Below, piece after piece: positions 26,098 to 34,038 of a stretch of 61,214 bases of DNA. Within the stretch, counting starts at the first letter, position 1; every line of letters begins with the position of its first letter. This DNA comes from Acidobacteriota bacterium (GTDB taxonomy: Bacteria > Acidobacteriota > Terriglobia > Terriglobales > Acidobacteriaceae), in the NCBI GenBank assembly GCA_003225075.1, contig QIAP01000049.1:1-61214 (forward strand). The letters run 5' to 3'. The notes beneath the pieces were generated by a model. That model was given only the letters and a program-made list of their open reading frames with translations. It was not told where the DNA came from and made no database searches. The position numbers and the translations under genes are program-made.

Positions 26098-29000
26098 CTA
26101 CTGCACAACCAACGTCACCGTCGTGGTACGCGATGCCGTCCCCGAAGTTGCCGAGACCGTCACGGTATACGTCCCCGCGGGCGTGCCCCCCGAGGCGGTA
26201 GTCGTAGTCTTGGTAGAACTGCCGCAGGCGGGCAACCACAGCGTGAGTGCCAGCAAAACGCCAAATAGCATCCCGCCAAGCAGCTTTTGTTTTTTCGAGC
26301 CTCTCTGGCCTGATCTGCTGAACGAAGATCTTCCGCTTATTCCTAAACCCAGCAGTGCCAGTACCGAAACCGACAGCCAGGTTCCATAAAGCGGCCCGTT
26401 CCATGGCGTATTCGGAGGCAAGATGCTCTCGGGCCGTAGTAAAGCCGTAGTTGTCGGACGAGCGGTCGTGTTGATCACCAACCCCGTCTGTACCGGGCTC
26501 GTAGTCGGCATTACGGGGTTAGTGGAAAACTGACAAGTGGTTCCAGACGGCAACCCTGAAGAACAGCTCAGTGACACATTTGCGTTAAATGTGGGAATCG
26601 GCGTCACTGTAGCTGTGTAGGTGGCGGGCGCACCCGCAGTGACTGTGGCGGTACTAGGGGCCGCGCTGACGCTGAAGTCCGTCACGGGAACGCTGGCTGA
26701 GGCGCTGATGGGAGTGGATGAACCATTCACCGTCACTGTGGCGCTGTTACCGAGCGCCACCGCCGTAGTCGGCGTCAGGATTACGGTCACCGTGGCGGTG
26801 GCTTGCATGGCAAGGGACCCGATCGCGCAAGTAATAGTCGGTGGAGTCCCGGTCGCGCCGGTGCAAGAAGCTCCCGTCGAGGCGCTGGCCGAAGTGAAAG
26901 TGGCGTTGCCGGTGGGCAGGTTGTCAACAAACGTGACACCTGCCGCGGGATCGGGACCGTTGTTCTTGATGGTATACGCAAAGCTCGCCTGATTACCAAC
27001 GCCCACCGATGGCGTCGGCGTCACCGCCACCGTCACTGCGATATTGCTCAGGGCCCCCAACTTGGTAACAAAGGCGTCGGTTGCGCCACCCGGCGCACCT
27101 TGGAACGGGCTAACGGTTGGGAAGTTGGCCGAATCAGTCTCGCCCGCTACGTAGGTCGTGCCGTTTGCATCCACGGCGATGCCGGTACCGCTATCGTTCC
27201 CAGTGCCGCCCAGGAATGTCGAGTATCCACCCGTGGTCGTGGTTGGAATCAGTGCTACAAATGCATCCGTGCCACCGCCGATTGCACCTTGCGTCGCATT
27301 TAACAAGTGAAAGTTTGTGGAAGCGGTGGATCCGGTGACGTGGGCGTTTTGGATGGAATCAACTGCGATGGCAAGTCCGATATCGGTTGCATTGCCGCCG
27401 AGGTAGGAAAAATAATTCAACGGGAATATCGTGCTTCCGGTGGCCGGATTGCCGAACTTGGCAATGAACGCGTCAGTTCCGCCGGCGTTGGCAGTCTGGA
27501 ATGCGGTGGCACTCGGAGCAATTGGCTGTGCGATGTCGGTCGAGGTCGTCGAACCCGTCACATAGGCGTTGCCCGCTGAATCCACTGCGATGCCATTGCC
27601 AATGTCATCACCGGTCCCGCCCAGATAAGTCAGATAAAGTTCTTGTGATCCGGGTGCTGCCGCAGGATCAAATTTCGCAACGAAAGCATCCAGCGCCGAT
27701 GGATTCGGGGGAGGGCAACTCGAAAGACAATTCAGGCTTCCCTGGTTGGCGTTTAAAGTCGGCATATCCTCGAAATTAGTTCCACCTGTGAGGTAAACCT
27801 TGGCATTGCTGTCTACCGCGATTCCGCCACCTTGCGTCACTCCGCCGGCAGGACTGCTGCCGCCCAGATAGGTTGAATACACCAGGCTTGCTGTACCGGA
27901 AGCGATGGTATTAACTTTGCTGAAGAAGAATTGGTTGGTCGTCTTAGAGCTAGTCTGGAATGCGCCTGCGGTGGCGGGAAATCCGGACGAGACATTTGTC
28001 GAAGTTGTGGTTCCGCTAACGTATGCATTCGCCCGATTGTCGATCGCCACCCCAGTCGCAATGTCGGTGCGATTTCCCGATAGGTAAGTAGAATAGATCA
28101 ATCCGCTGCCATCAGACTTTATGGCAGTCACGAAAACGTGTTTGCCGGCAGAAACCGGCGCCGATTGAAAACCATTCATTGTAGGGAAATCCGGCGAATC
28201 GGTGGTTCCCGCCACATAGATGTTGAAGCCGGCATCCACCGCAATCCCCGCGCTCGAGTCGGTACCGCTCCCGCCGAAGTAGGTGGAGAATAGGAGCGGC
28301 ACCGCTCCGCTCGGACTGAACTTGGTGACGAACGCATCCTGTGGACCATTAAGTGTCGTCCCGTGGGAAGAAAGAGGCGTTTGGGTCGGGAAATTGGGGG
28401 AAGTGGTCGAGCCGGTGACGTAGAAGTTATTGCCGGAATCTACCGCAATTTTCGGAGAAGTTTCGTCACCGCTGCCGCCCAGAAATGTCGAATAGCTCAA
28501 CACTGGATCGATGACTAACGCCCGCGTGCGATCATACTTGCCGATCTCGAATCCGATCTTGTTCTGTGCCCGCAGAACGAATCGAGCATTCACTGGCTGC
28601 TTCGCCTCGCCTGTCTTCTGGTAAACGCGGGGAGCGTTGAGGAGGACATTTCCCCCGTTAGTTTGCAGCACTGCATCGCCCGCAGAGTTCAACCTCACTC
28701 GATCCGCTCCCTCGAACGTCAGCCCGATCACTTCGGGATTGGTTCCGGCAGCAACTTCAAAATCGTACTCAAGCCGGCCCTGATTACCGTAATAAACCAG
28801 ATCAATTCCCGGATAGACATCGCTGTAGCGAACGCGGGCAAACTGCGCCACATTGCGGTGCCACTTGGCAGGATCATTCCCGATCAAATAATTACTCCTT
28901 CCCGGAAGTCGATCGAGGCCGCTGGTTCGCGAGTAAGGATTCGCACCCGCCAGCTTCATCCGGAGAACGGACGATTTGTTAGCGAAACGCCGATTTCTGA

Positions 29001-29355
29001 CTCCAGGATGCTGAAGTTCCAGAACTGCCTCGTCGGATGTTAAGAACAGACCGTATCCAATTCCCCGCGCCAGGAACCTCACTAGTGGTTCGCTTTGCCC
29101 GTAGTTTGCCTCAAAAATCAAAGGCAGTTGGTCATACACGGCTCGAGCCCGGGCCACACTTGAAACTGATGAAGCCGCTGCCAAATCTTCGTCCAAGGCG
29201 AAAACAGTCGCTGTCCCTATCACGTTGCCACCGTGCGGGTGCACATCAGCCCCGAACCATAGCGCCGTCGCGCCCATAGCCACCAGAAGCATGCCCGCCA
29301 CAAGAATACGATTCCGGGAAAAGCGTGTTCCCAACTCAAGGCAATTCAATTTCAC
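26098..29355 (-). CDS. Giant secreted SBBP beta-propeller / DUF11 protein
   Basis: 1085 residues. The GTG at 29355 has a perfect GGAGGAG 6 bases upstream. The N-terminus has a membrane/signal segment (ILVAGMLLVAMGATALWFG), then a beta-rich domain (about 70-280, with FEANYGQ and RSNYLIGNDP). About eight SBBP propeller repeats follow, with GGSGDE and AVDSGNNFYVTGST signatures (about 285-770). A DUF11-type domain (about 775-875, TPSVGVGNQASFAYTIKNNG) and a further beta domain come next. The end is unusual: one hydrophobic helix, an Arg/Lys-rich stretch, a second hydrophobic helix ending LPACGSS, and a short Thr/Ser/Gly beta tail (GTPAGTYTVTVSATSG). Probably an exported adhesin-like surface protein. 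Confidence 0.85.
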   Translation of the reverse strand: MKLNCLELGTRFSRNRILVAGMLLVAMGATALWFGADVHPHGGNVIGTATVFALDEDLAAASSVSSVARARAVYDQLPLIFEANYGQSEPLVRFLARGIGYGLFLTSDEAVLELQHPGVRNRRFANKSSVLRMKLAGANPYSRTSGLDRLPGRSNYLIGNDPAKWHRNVAQFARVRYSDVYPGIDLVYYGNQGRLEYDFEVAAGTNPEVIGLTFEGADRVRLNSAGDAVLQTNGGNVLLNAPRVYQKTGEAKQPVNARFVLRAQNKIGFEIGKYDRTRALVIDPVLSYSTFLGGSGDETSPKIAVDSGNNFYVTGSTTSPNFPTQTPLSSHGTTLNGPQDAFVTKFSPSGAVPLLFSTYFGGSGTDSSAGIAVDAGFNIYVAGTTDSPDFPTMNGFQSAPVSAGKHVFVTAIKSDGSGLIYSTYLSGNRTDIATGVAIDNRANAYVSGTTTSTNVSSGFPATAGAFQTSSKTTNQFFFSKVNTIASGTASLVYSTYLGGSSPAGGVTQGGGIAVDSNAKVYLTGGTNFEDMPTLNANQGSLNCLSSCPPPNPSALDAFVAKFDPAAAPGSQELYLTYLGGTGDDIGNGIAVDSAGNAYVTGSTTSTDIAQPIAPSATAFQTANAGGTDAFIAKFGNPATGSTIFPLNYFSYLGGNATDIGLAIAVDSIQNAHVTGSTASTNFHLLNATQGAIGGGTDAFVALIPTTTTGGYSTFLGGTGNDSGTGIAVDANGTTYVAGETDSANFPTVSPFQGAPGGATDAFVTKLGALSNIAVTVAVTPTPSVGVGNQASFAYTIKNNGPDPAAGVTFVDNLPTGNATFTSASASTGASCTGATGTPPTITCAIGSLAMQATATVTVILTPTTAVALGNSATVTVNGSSTPISASASVPVTDFSVSAAPSTATVTAGAPATYTATVTPIPTFNANVSLSCSSGLPSGTTCQFSTNPVMPTTSPVQTGLVINTTARPTTTALLRPESILPPNTPWNGPLYGTWLSVSVLALLGLGISGRSSFSRSGQRGSKKQKLLGGMLFGVLLALTLWLPACGSSTKTTTTASGGTPAGTYTVTVSATSGTASRTTTVTLVVQ

Positions 29356-29453
29356 GAACTCCTCCGATTGCTCAATTTCGTGGAGAGGAAGAAGAACGGC
29401 GCAAACAGCAACGCGGCTCCTCGCGCCTGCGAAGCAGCAAGCTTACTTACCAT
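29352..29453 (-). CDS. Possible 33-residue leader ORF coupled to the SBBP gene
   Basis: An ATG at 29453 opens 33 codons and its TGA overlaps the GTG start of the SBBP gene (GTGA). The peptide has a Lys early, a hydrophobic middle (AALLFAPFFFLS) and a basic end. There is no good Shine-Dalgarno before its own ATG, so translation is doubtful, but the exact stop-start overlap makes translational coupling possible. Confidence 0.25.
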   Translation of the reverse strand: MVSKLAASQARGAALLFAPFFFLSTKLSNRRSS

Positions 29454-29985
29454 TTGAACTGAGTGAAAATAAACAACAACTTAAACATCTGACGAATAGA
29501 CTGTCAAGTTGAGGCGCCTACGCCGCGTATGAGCCGCGTGCCGAAATCCCAAGCGAAAGATCTCTTTCTTGAGGCCGCCGCCGAAATTCCGTATCCGAGC
29601 AAAAACGCCACGGCTTCCTCTTCTGATGCGCCGCATGGCCACGCGAGATGCCGCGTTATGGCACAAAGGTGCCTGAAGGAAATTATCAATCCTCCCCATC
29701 TTCGCAACTCTTCTGCAACGGGTTGCATGCCGACAAAAAGGTGATCCCGTCCGGTTCAGAACTCGTTGATCCTGCATTGAAAAAGCACCAGGATACTCAC
29801 ACGCCCATGGCAGTGCGATTGCTCCACTCATAAGCAAGTTTTCTTGTAAGGGACTTTTCTCCCACAAGACATCCCTGGCTATTTGGCGCATGCCGGAGCA
29901 TTTACCGACTCAATTCCCTGCTTCTTTTGCTCTTGCAAACTGCCGACAGCTTAAGTAACTCTTGAGAGAGGGAATGTAGGGGTCG
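29454..29985. other. Intergenic region, no gene recognised
   Basis: About 530 bases between the SBBP gene (leftward) and the PilZ gene (rightward). Open frames here have no start signals, no motif and poor codon bias. No tRNA arm, riboswitch or repeat family was recognised. It should contain the two divergent promoters. Confidence 0.5.
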
Positions 29986-30414
29986 GTGAACAATCAAAAT
30001 TGGAGTGAGATGCTTCTGAGACGCGAGAAAGATACCGTGGAACTGACGCACGAACGACGAATTATGCGGCGTTTCGACATGCGTTTGCCCGCGGCAGTTC
30101 GGGTGGCCGGCGGTCAAATGGACGAGTTCCTGACTGAAACCCAGAACGTTAGCGCGCGCGGCGTGTTCTTTTACCTGGACCGTCCGGTCGAGGAAGGCTC
30201 GCGGGTCGAAGTTACCATGACCTTTCCCCCGCACGTCACGCTCACCGACCCGGTTCGCGTTCGCTTTACGGCTCGGGTAATCCGGGTCGAGCAGCCTCTG
30301 CCTTCCGCGCGCATCGGCATCGCTGCAGTGATCGAAGAGTACGAATTTCTTCGCTCAACTGGAGCAGCAGAAGGTTTCCCACAAATGCAGAACCAGTGGA
30401 AGACCAGCAACTGA
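29986..30414 (+). CDS. PilZ-domain protein
   Basis: 142 residues (GTG at 29986; an ATG at 30010 with GGAG 4 bases upstream is an equally good start). The motifs MRRFDMRLPAAVRV and, about 27 residues on, TQNVSARGVFFYLD match the RxxxR and [DN]xSxxG cyclic-di-GMP pattern better than the other PilZ protein of the window. The rest is a single beta-barrel (VEVTMTFPP, RVRFTARVIRVEQ). It is a single-domain receptor that probably acts on a partner protein. Convergent with ccmD. Confidence 0.85.
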   Translation: MNNQNWSEMLLRREKDTVELTHERRIMRRFDMRLPAAVRVAGGQMDEFLTETQNVSARGVFFYLDRPVEEGSRVEVTMTFPPHVTLTDPVRVRFTARVIRVEQPLPSARIGIAAVIEEYEFLRSTGAAEGFPQMQNQWKTSN

Positions 30415-30435
30415 AATAGCGCTCTTCCACCACCC

Positions 30436-30555
30436 TTACTTTCGGTTTAACTCGTCAATCTCTCTTCGCAGAGTCGCGTACCGTCGCACTAACGATCCCA
30501 GATACAAAATGTGGATAATCCAAGTAGCAGCATAGGCAGCATACAAGACCTTCAC
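30436..30555 (-). CDS. ccmD: CcmD-like small heme-exporter subunit
   Basis: 39 residues. The GTG at 30553-30555 overlaps the ccmC stop (GTGA). One membrane helix (AAYAATWIIHILYLG) is followed by a basic and then coiled tail (RRYATLRREIDELNRK), exactly the shape of CcmD proteins, which tether holo-CcmE to CcmABC. The position directly after ccmC supports the call. Confidence 0.85.
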   Translation of the reverse strand: MKVLYAAYAATWIIHILYLGSLVRRYATLRREIDELNRK

Positions 30556-31241
30556 CGCGTGCCCCCCGGCTGGACCATGGATTCAAGCGCCTGAGCCTCC
30601 TCTACATCCTTCTGCAAACGCTCCAACCGGTAACGCGACCAACACACCAGGAAAGCGAAGCAAAGGAATGCTGCCCAATTAAGCAGCAACACGTGCATCA
30701 TGCGGGGGTCAATCGATCCTCCACCGCCAATTACCGGCTGCGGATGTTGCGTGCGGAAAAACCAGATCGAAAAATAAACCAGCGGCACATCCAGGGCGCC
30801 GAAAACAGCTAAAACCGCCGCCAGCAGCGGCGTTTGTCCACTACTGGAAAAGCGGCGCAACATCAGGTAGCTGACATAAATCAGCCATAAAACCAACGTC
30901 GAAGTGAGGCGCACATCCCATGTCCACCAAATGCCCCACACCGGACGCGCCCACAAAGGTCCGGTTACGAGCACGACAGTGCAGAAGACCACACCAACTT
31001 CAGCAGTGGTCACAGCAATCGCATCCGCAATTGGGTTGCGCCGGATCAAATACGCAACCGACGCGCCAAAATTGATGAAGAACAGCAGGAATGCCGTCCA
31101 TGCCGAGGCCACATGATAATAAAAGATCCGCTGCACGTTGCCCATTGTCTGCTCTGTGGGAGCGGCGATGAGGGCTTCGTAGAGTGCATAACTCAGCAAG
31201 GCGGCAGTGAGGATGCCGAGAATGGGAAATACGCGTTTCAT
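30552..31241 (-). CDS. ccmC: Heme exporter / cytochrome c maturation protein CcmC
   Basis: 229 residues with six membrane helices. The tryptophan-rich heme-handling motif WGIWWTWDVRLTS is present near residue 105, between conserved His residues (YYHVASAW and the later MMHVLLLNW). CcmC loads heme onto CcmE in the periplasm. The start overlaps the ccmB stop by 4 bases, and the stop overlaps ccmD. Confidence 0.95.
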   Translation of the reverse strand: MKRVFPILGILTAALLSYALYEALIAAPTEQTMGNVQRIFYYHVASAWTAFLLFFINFGASVAYLIRRNPIADAIAVTTAEVGVVFCTVVLVTGPLWARPVWGIWWTWDVRLTSTLVLWLIYVSYLMLRRFSSSGQTPLLAAVLAVFGALDVPLVYFSIWFFRTQHPQPVIGGGGSIDPRMMHVLLLNWAAFLCFAFLVCWSRYRLERLQKDVEEAQALESMVQPGGTR

Positions 31242-31915
31242 TCTGCGTGCAATACTATTTCAAATAACAGAAGACAACCGGTAGTAAACACCACATCGTA
31301 GGCTAGAAGCAACACGATCCAGACTTTGGCGGACGCCTCCCCGGTAAGAATGAGTGTAGTGGCATTCACCGTCGCCAGCAACGCGGGGATAGAAATCGGA
31401 AACAATAGCAGCGGCAGCATGATTTCGCGGCTACGGGTGCGCAACGACATGGCCGCAAAAAAGGTTCCATTCACCACTATGGCCCAGGTTCCAAGTGCGC
31501 TTACTGGAATCAACTGCCAGGTCGGGCCGAGCGCCCGCAGACTGTAGAAGATTATGAACAGCGGCGCCATCAGCGCCTCCAGCACGCTCACAAAAATAAA
31601 GTTTCCCAGGGCCTTGGAAAGGAAGAGCGCACTGGCGGGCGCCGGCGAAACCCGATAAGCGTCGAGGACTTGGTTGCGCAACTCACGCGCCCAGGTTTGG
31701 TTCAACGCAACCACCGCGGCAAACAGAAACGCCACCCAGATGAGTCCGCCCGCAATCTGCCGCGATTCTTCCGCAGTCGGATTGAACGAAAAGCTAAAGA
31801 TGACCACTACTAGCAACGCAAAGAACAGCATCGCATTAATGGCATCCTTCGATCGCCACTCGAGACGCAGGTCTTTCGCTAGCGCGGCGCCGGTGATTGC
31901 TGCCAATCGGCTCAT
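31238..31915 (-). CDS. ccmB: Heme exporter membrane subunit CcmB
   Basis: 225 residues with six membrane helices. The N-terminal LAKDLRLEWRSKDAINAMLFF and the LNQTWARELRNQVLDAYRVSP loop are typical of CcmB, the permease of the CcmAB ABC module that releases holo-CcmE. It is coupled by 4-base overlaps to both ccmA and ccmC. Confidence 0.94.
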   Translation of the reverse strand: MSRLAAITGAALAKDLRLEWRSKDAINAMLFFALLVVVIFSFSFNPTAEESRQIAGGLIWVAFLFAAVVALNQTWARELRNQVLDAYRVSPAPASALFLSKALGNFIFVSVLEALMAPLFIIFYSLRALGPTWQLIPVSALGTWAIVVNGTFFAAMSLRTRSREIMLPLLLFPISIPALLATVNATTLILTGEASAKVWIVLLLAYDVVFTTGCLLLFEIVLHAE

Positions 31916-32619
31916 CGCTCCTCCGGTTCTCGCCGGCTAGACTGAGAATCTGAGGTTCGGCTGACGATCTGTCCTTCGCGCATCCATACAAATTCGTCGG
32001 CAGCGCCTTCAAGAAGCTGCGCCTGATGCGTCACCACGACGATGGTCTTGCCGGAGTCGCGCATCTGCGCCAGCAGTTCTACTATCTCACGCGCCGAAGA
32101 TACATCCACGTTGGAGAAGGGTTCATCCAGCAAAAGAACTTTGGGATCATGGATCACCACCCGCGCCAACGACATCCGCTGCCGCATCCCCTGCGAATAC
32201 TGACCCACAGGACGCGCGAGTTGCGGATCGAGTCCCACCAGGCGAATCACTTCGGCGCAGCGCTGGTCATTCCTGATTCCGTACAAACGCGAAAAATAGC
32301 GAAGGTTCTCTACTCCGCTCATCTCGTCATACAACAGCGACGGGTGAGCCATATAGCCGAAGTACCGGCAAACAGAATGAATATCAAGGTTTCCCAAAAC
32401 TGAAATGCTGCCGCGGGTAGGTTTTGTCAGTCCAGCCAGCGCGCGCAGGAAAGTGGTCTTGCCCGCACCATTGTCGCCTATCAACGCATACATCCGCCCC
32501 GCGTCGAAGACTGCGCTTACGCCCCGCAGAGCCACAAAGCGTCCAAAATATTTGACGAGATTGTTAACGCTGATGACGGGAGAAAGGGATGAAGGATGTG
32601 TGGCGTCGGTATCGGTCAC
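31912..32619 (-). CDS. ccmA: Heme exporter ATP-binding subunit CcmA
   Basis: 235 residues. ABC ATPase motifs: Walker A GDNGAGKTT, signature YSQGMRQRMSLAR, Walker B VLLLDEPFSNVD, and the switch His in VVVTHQ. ATP hydrolysis by CcmAB drives release of heme-loaded CcmE. It is the first gene of ccmABCD, 116 bases after ccmE. Confidence 0.93.
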   Translation of the reverse strand: MTDTDATHPSSLSPVISVNNLVKYFGRFVALRGVSAVFDAGRMYALIGDNGAGKTTFLRALAGLTKPTRGSISVLGNLDIHSVCRYFGYMAHPSLLYDEMSGVENLRYFSRLYGIRNDQRCAEVIRLVGLDPQLARPVGQYSQGMRQRMSLARVVIHDPKVLLLDEPFSNVDVSSAREIVELLAQMRDSGKTIVVVTHQAQLLEGAADEFVWMREGQIVSRTSDSQSSRREPEER

Positions 32620-32666
32620 TGGACAGCGCTAAGAAATGTTAACAATGTCCTCCCCGCGCAGCCAAG

Positions 32667-32695
32667 AATCTATGCATTTCCTGCATAATTTGCAA
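32667..32695 (-). promoter_or_regulatory. Candidate promoter for ccmABCD with palindromic spacer
   Basis: On the minus strand, TTGCAA (32690-32695) and TAGATT (32667-32672) are 17 bases apart. The spacer contains the inverted hexamer TATGCA/TGCATA (32671-32687), which partly overlaps the -10. Each hexamer matches consensus at about four of six positions. Confidence 0.3.
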
Positions 32696-32735
32696 ATAGA
32701 CAGAATTGTCGCTTACAGATTCTAGAGAATTTCGG

Positions 32736-33224
32736 CTACTGTGGCGCGCCCGGCGAGCCGCTGACTCGGACTTGCGTAACACTTTTTACCGGCTCGGTAG
32801 CTGACGTTCCGTTGGCCGGCGCTCCCTGCTTCGGCGCATATTTAGAAGCGCACTTGGCCTGTAGTTGTTTGGCGTGAAAAACTCCGTCTCGTCCAAAGCT
32901 CCCGTCAGCTAACGCTTGCGAATCGTCTTTAAACGTATCGGGTGGCGCTTCCGTGCCATTATAGATCACCGGTAGGATTTGATCTTGCTCCACCAGCATG
33001 AACTCAACACGCGTACCGGCACGCCGGATCGAGCCAGGCTTCACGTTACCGGCTACACGCAAGCGTCTGGTATAGGCAATATCACCCATCCCGCGCAGTT
33101 CACTGATGGTAACGTAGTAACTCTTGCTATCCTGCACGCCCGTGTATGCCAAAAATCCCAACGCGAGCAGAATAACCACGGTGGCAGATCCGAATTTTAG
33201 ATACGTGCTGGTTTGCTTCGACAT
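32736..33224 (-). CDS. ccmE: CXXXY-type heme chaperone CcmE
   Basis: 162 residues: N-terminal membrane anchor (TVVILLALGFLAYTGV), then the OB-fold heme-chaperone domain (LRVAGNVKPGSIRR, LPVIYNGTEAPPDTFKD, GSFGRDGVFHAKQLQAKC). In most CcmE proteins heme is bound to His in an HxxxY motif; here the aligned residue is Cys125 (C-A-S-K-Y129, codon TGC). This CXXXY form is known from Desulfovibrio and archaea, where the Cys binds heme. The gene precedes ccmABCD on the same strand. No ccmF or ccmH is in the window. Confidence 0.93.
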   Translation of the reverse strand: MSKQTSTYLKFGSATVVILLALGFLAYTGVQDSKSYYVTISELRGMGDIAYTRRLRVAGNVKPGSIRRAGTRVEFMLVEQDQILPVIYNGTEAPPDTFKDDSQALADGSFGRDGVFHAKQLQAKCASKYAPKQGAPANGTSATEPVKSVTQVRVSGSPGAPQ

Positions 33225-33319
33225 ACCGATATCCCAATTCTAATCGCCAGACTGTAGCTGCACAATTGATCCTGGTCAAGCCCGAAATGATACAGCAGAT
33301 CAGAGTTGAGTTCGTGCCA

Positions 33320-33976
33320 TCAGGAAATCATCTGGAAACTCAGATCACTTCCGTTTGCATGGTTCGTAACCAGCTCAATCGCTCGTTCTGCCGGTACATT
33401 CAAATCGACCTTTCCGGCGAAGGAGATAATCATCATGACAAATTGCCTGGTCGAACTGGTGATCATAGAGCGTTCAGAATCGCTGGTTGGACTGCCAAAT
33501 GGCCCCTCATCGTCGGCAAAGACTGGCAGATCTGCGATGTTGATCAAATCCTTTCCAATGCCCTTGTACGATTCCCCTGATGTCCCGATGCGAAAAACAA
33601 TCTCGCCTACAATTCTCGCCAGATCATAAGATCCCACAGGCAAGAAACTCTCCAGTGACACCAGATTGTTGATGTCCACTAGATTATTAATAAAATACAG
33701 CGCTTTTCCCAAGGTTACCCGCCGCAATAATGCTTCCGCCGAACCTCTGTACCTCGAAGGGTCTTTGCCCAAAGACCTATAGGCGTCCCTGGTAGCGGCA
33801 ATATCGGAGTTGGACACTATCTCCGGACTAGTGATCTGACTGGATAACTGGGCTGCACAGGCATTTAACAATTGCACGAGGGCATCAGCCGATTTACCCA
33901 CTGAGACGCTGCCCTGAATACAGACGATCTGAAGCGCCGGACAATGCTGCTTCAGGTTACGGTCAATGGAGAGCAC
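33320..33976 (-). CDS. B3/4 (PheRS beta-like) domain protein
   Basis: 218 residues from a GTG at 33976. The central motif RDAYRSLGKDPSRYRGSAEA, followed by KALYFINNLVDINNLVSLES and PVGSYDL, is characteristic of free-standing B3/4 domains related to the editing domain of phenylalanyl-tRNA synthetase beta. Such proteins may hydrolyse mischarged aminoacyl-tRNA, though this is unproven for most. It is on the ccm strand, 95 bases before ccmE, and may share its transcript. Confidence 0.85.
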   Translation of the reverse strand: MLSIDRNLKQHCPALQIVCIQGSVSVGKSADALVQLLNACAAQLSSQITSPEIVSNSDIAATRDAYRSLGKDPSRYRGSAEALLRRVTLGKALYFINNLVDINNLVSLESFLPVGSYDLARIVGEIVFRIGTSGESYKGIGKDLINIADLPVFADDEGPFGSPTSDSERSMITSSTRQFVMMIISFAGKVDLNVPAERAIELVTNHANGSDLSFQMIS

Positions 33977-34038
33977 TGGTTACTGGCTGACTTCCTCTCA
34001 TTGAAATTTGCAGCAAGCCCGCGACTTTTAAAGAGTTT

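Noticed and set aside
29481-29891. 136-codon minus-strand frame in the large intergenic gap
   Set aside because: Arg/Cys/Gly-rich translation without motif or Shine-Dalgarno; other frames in the gap are equally open.
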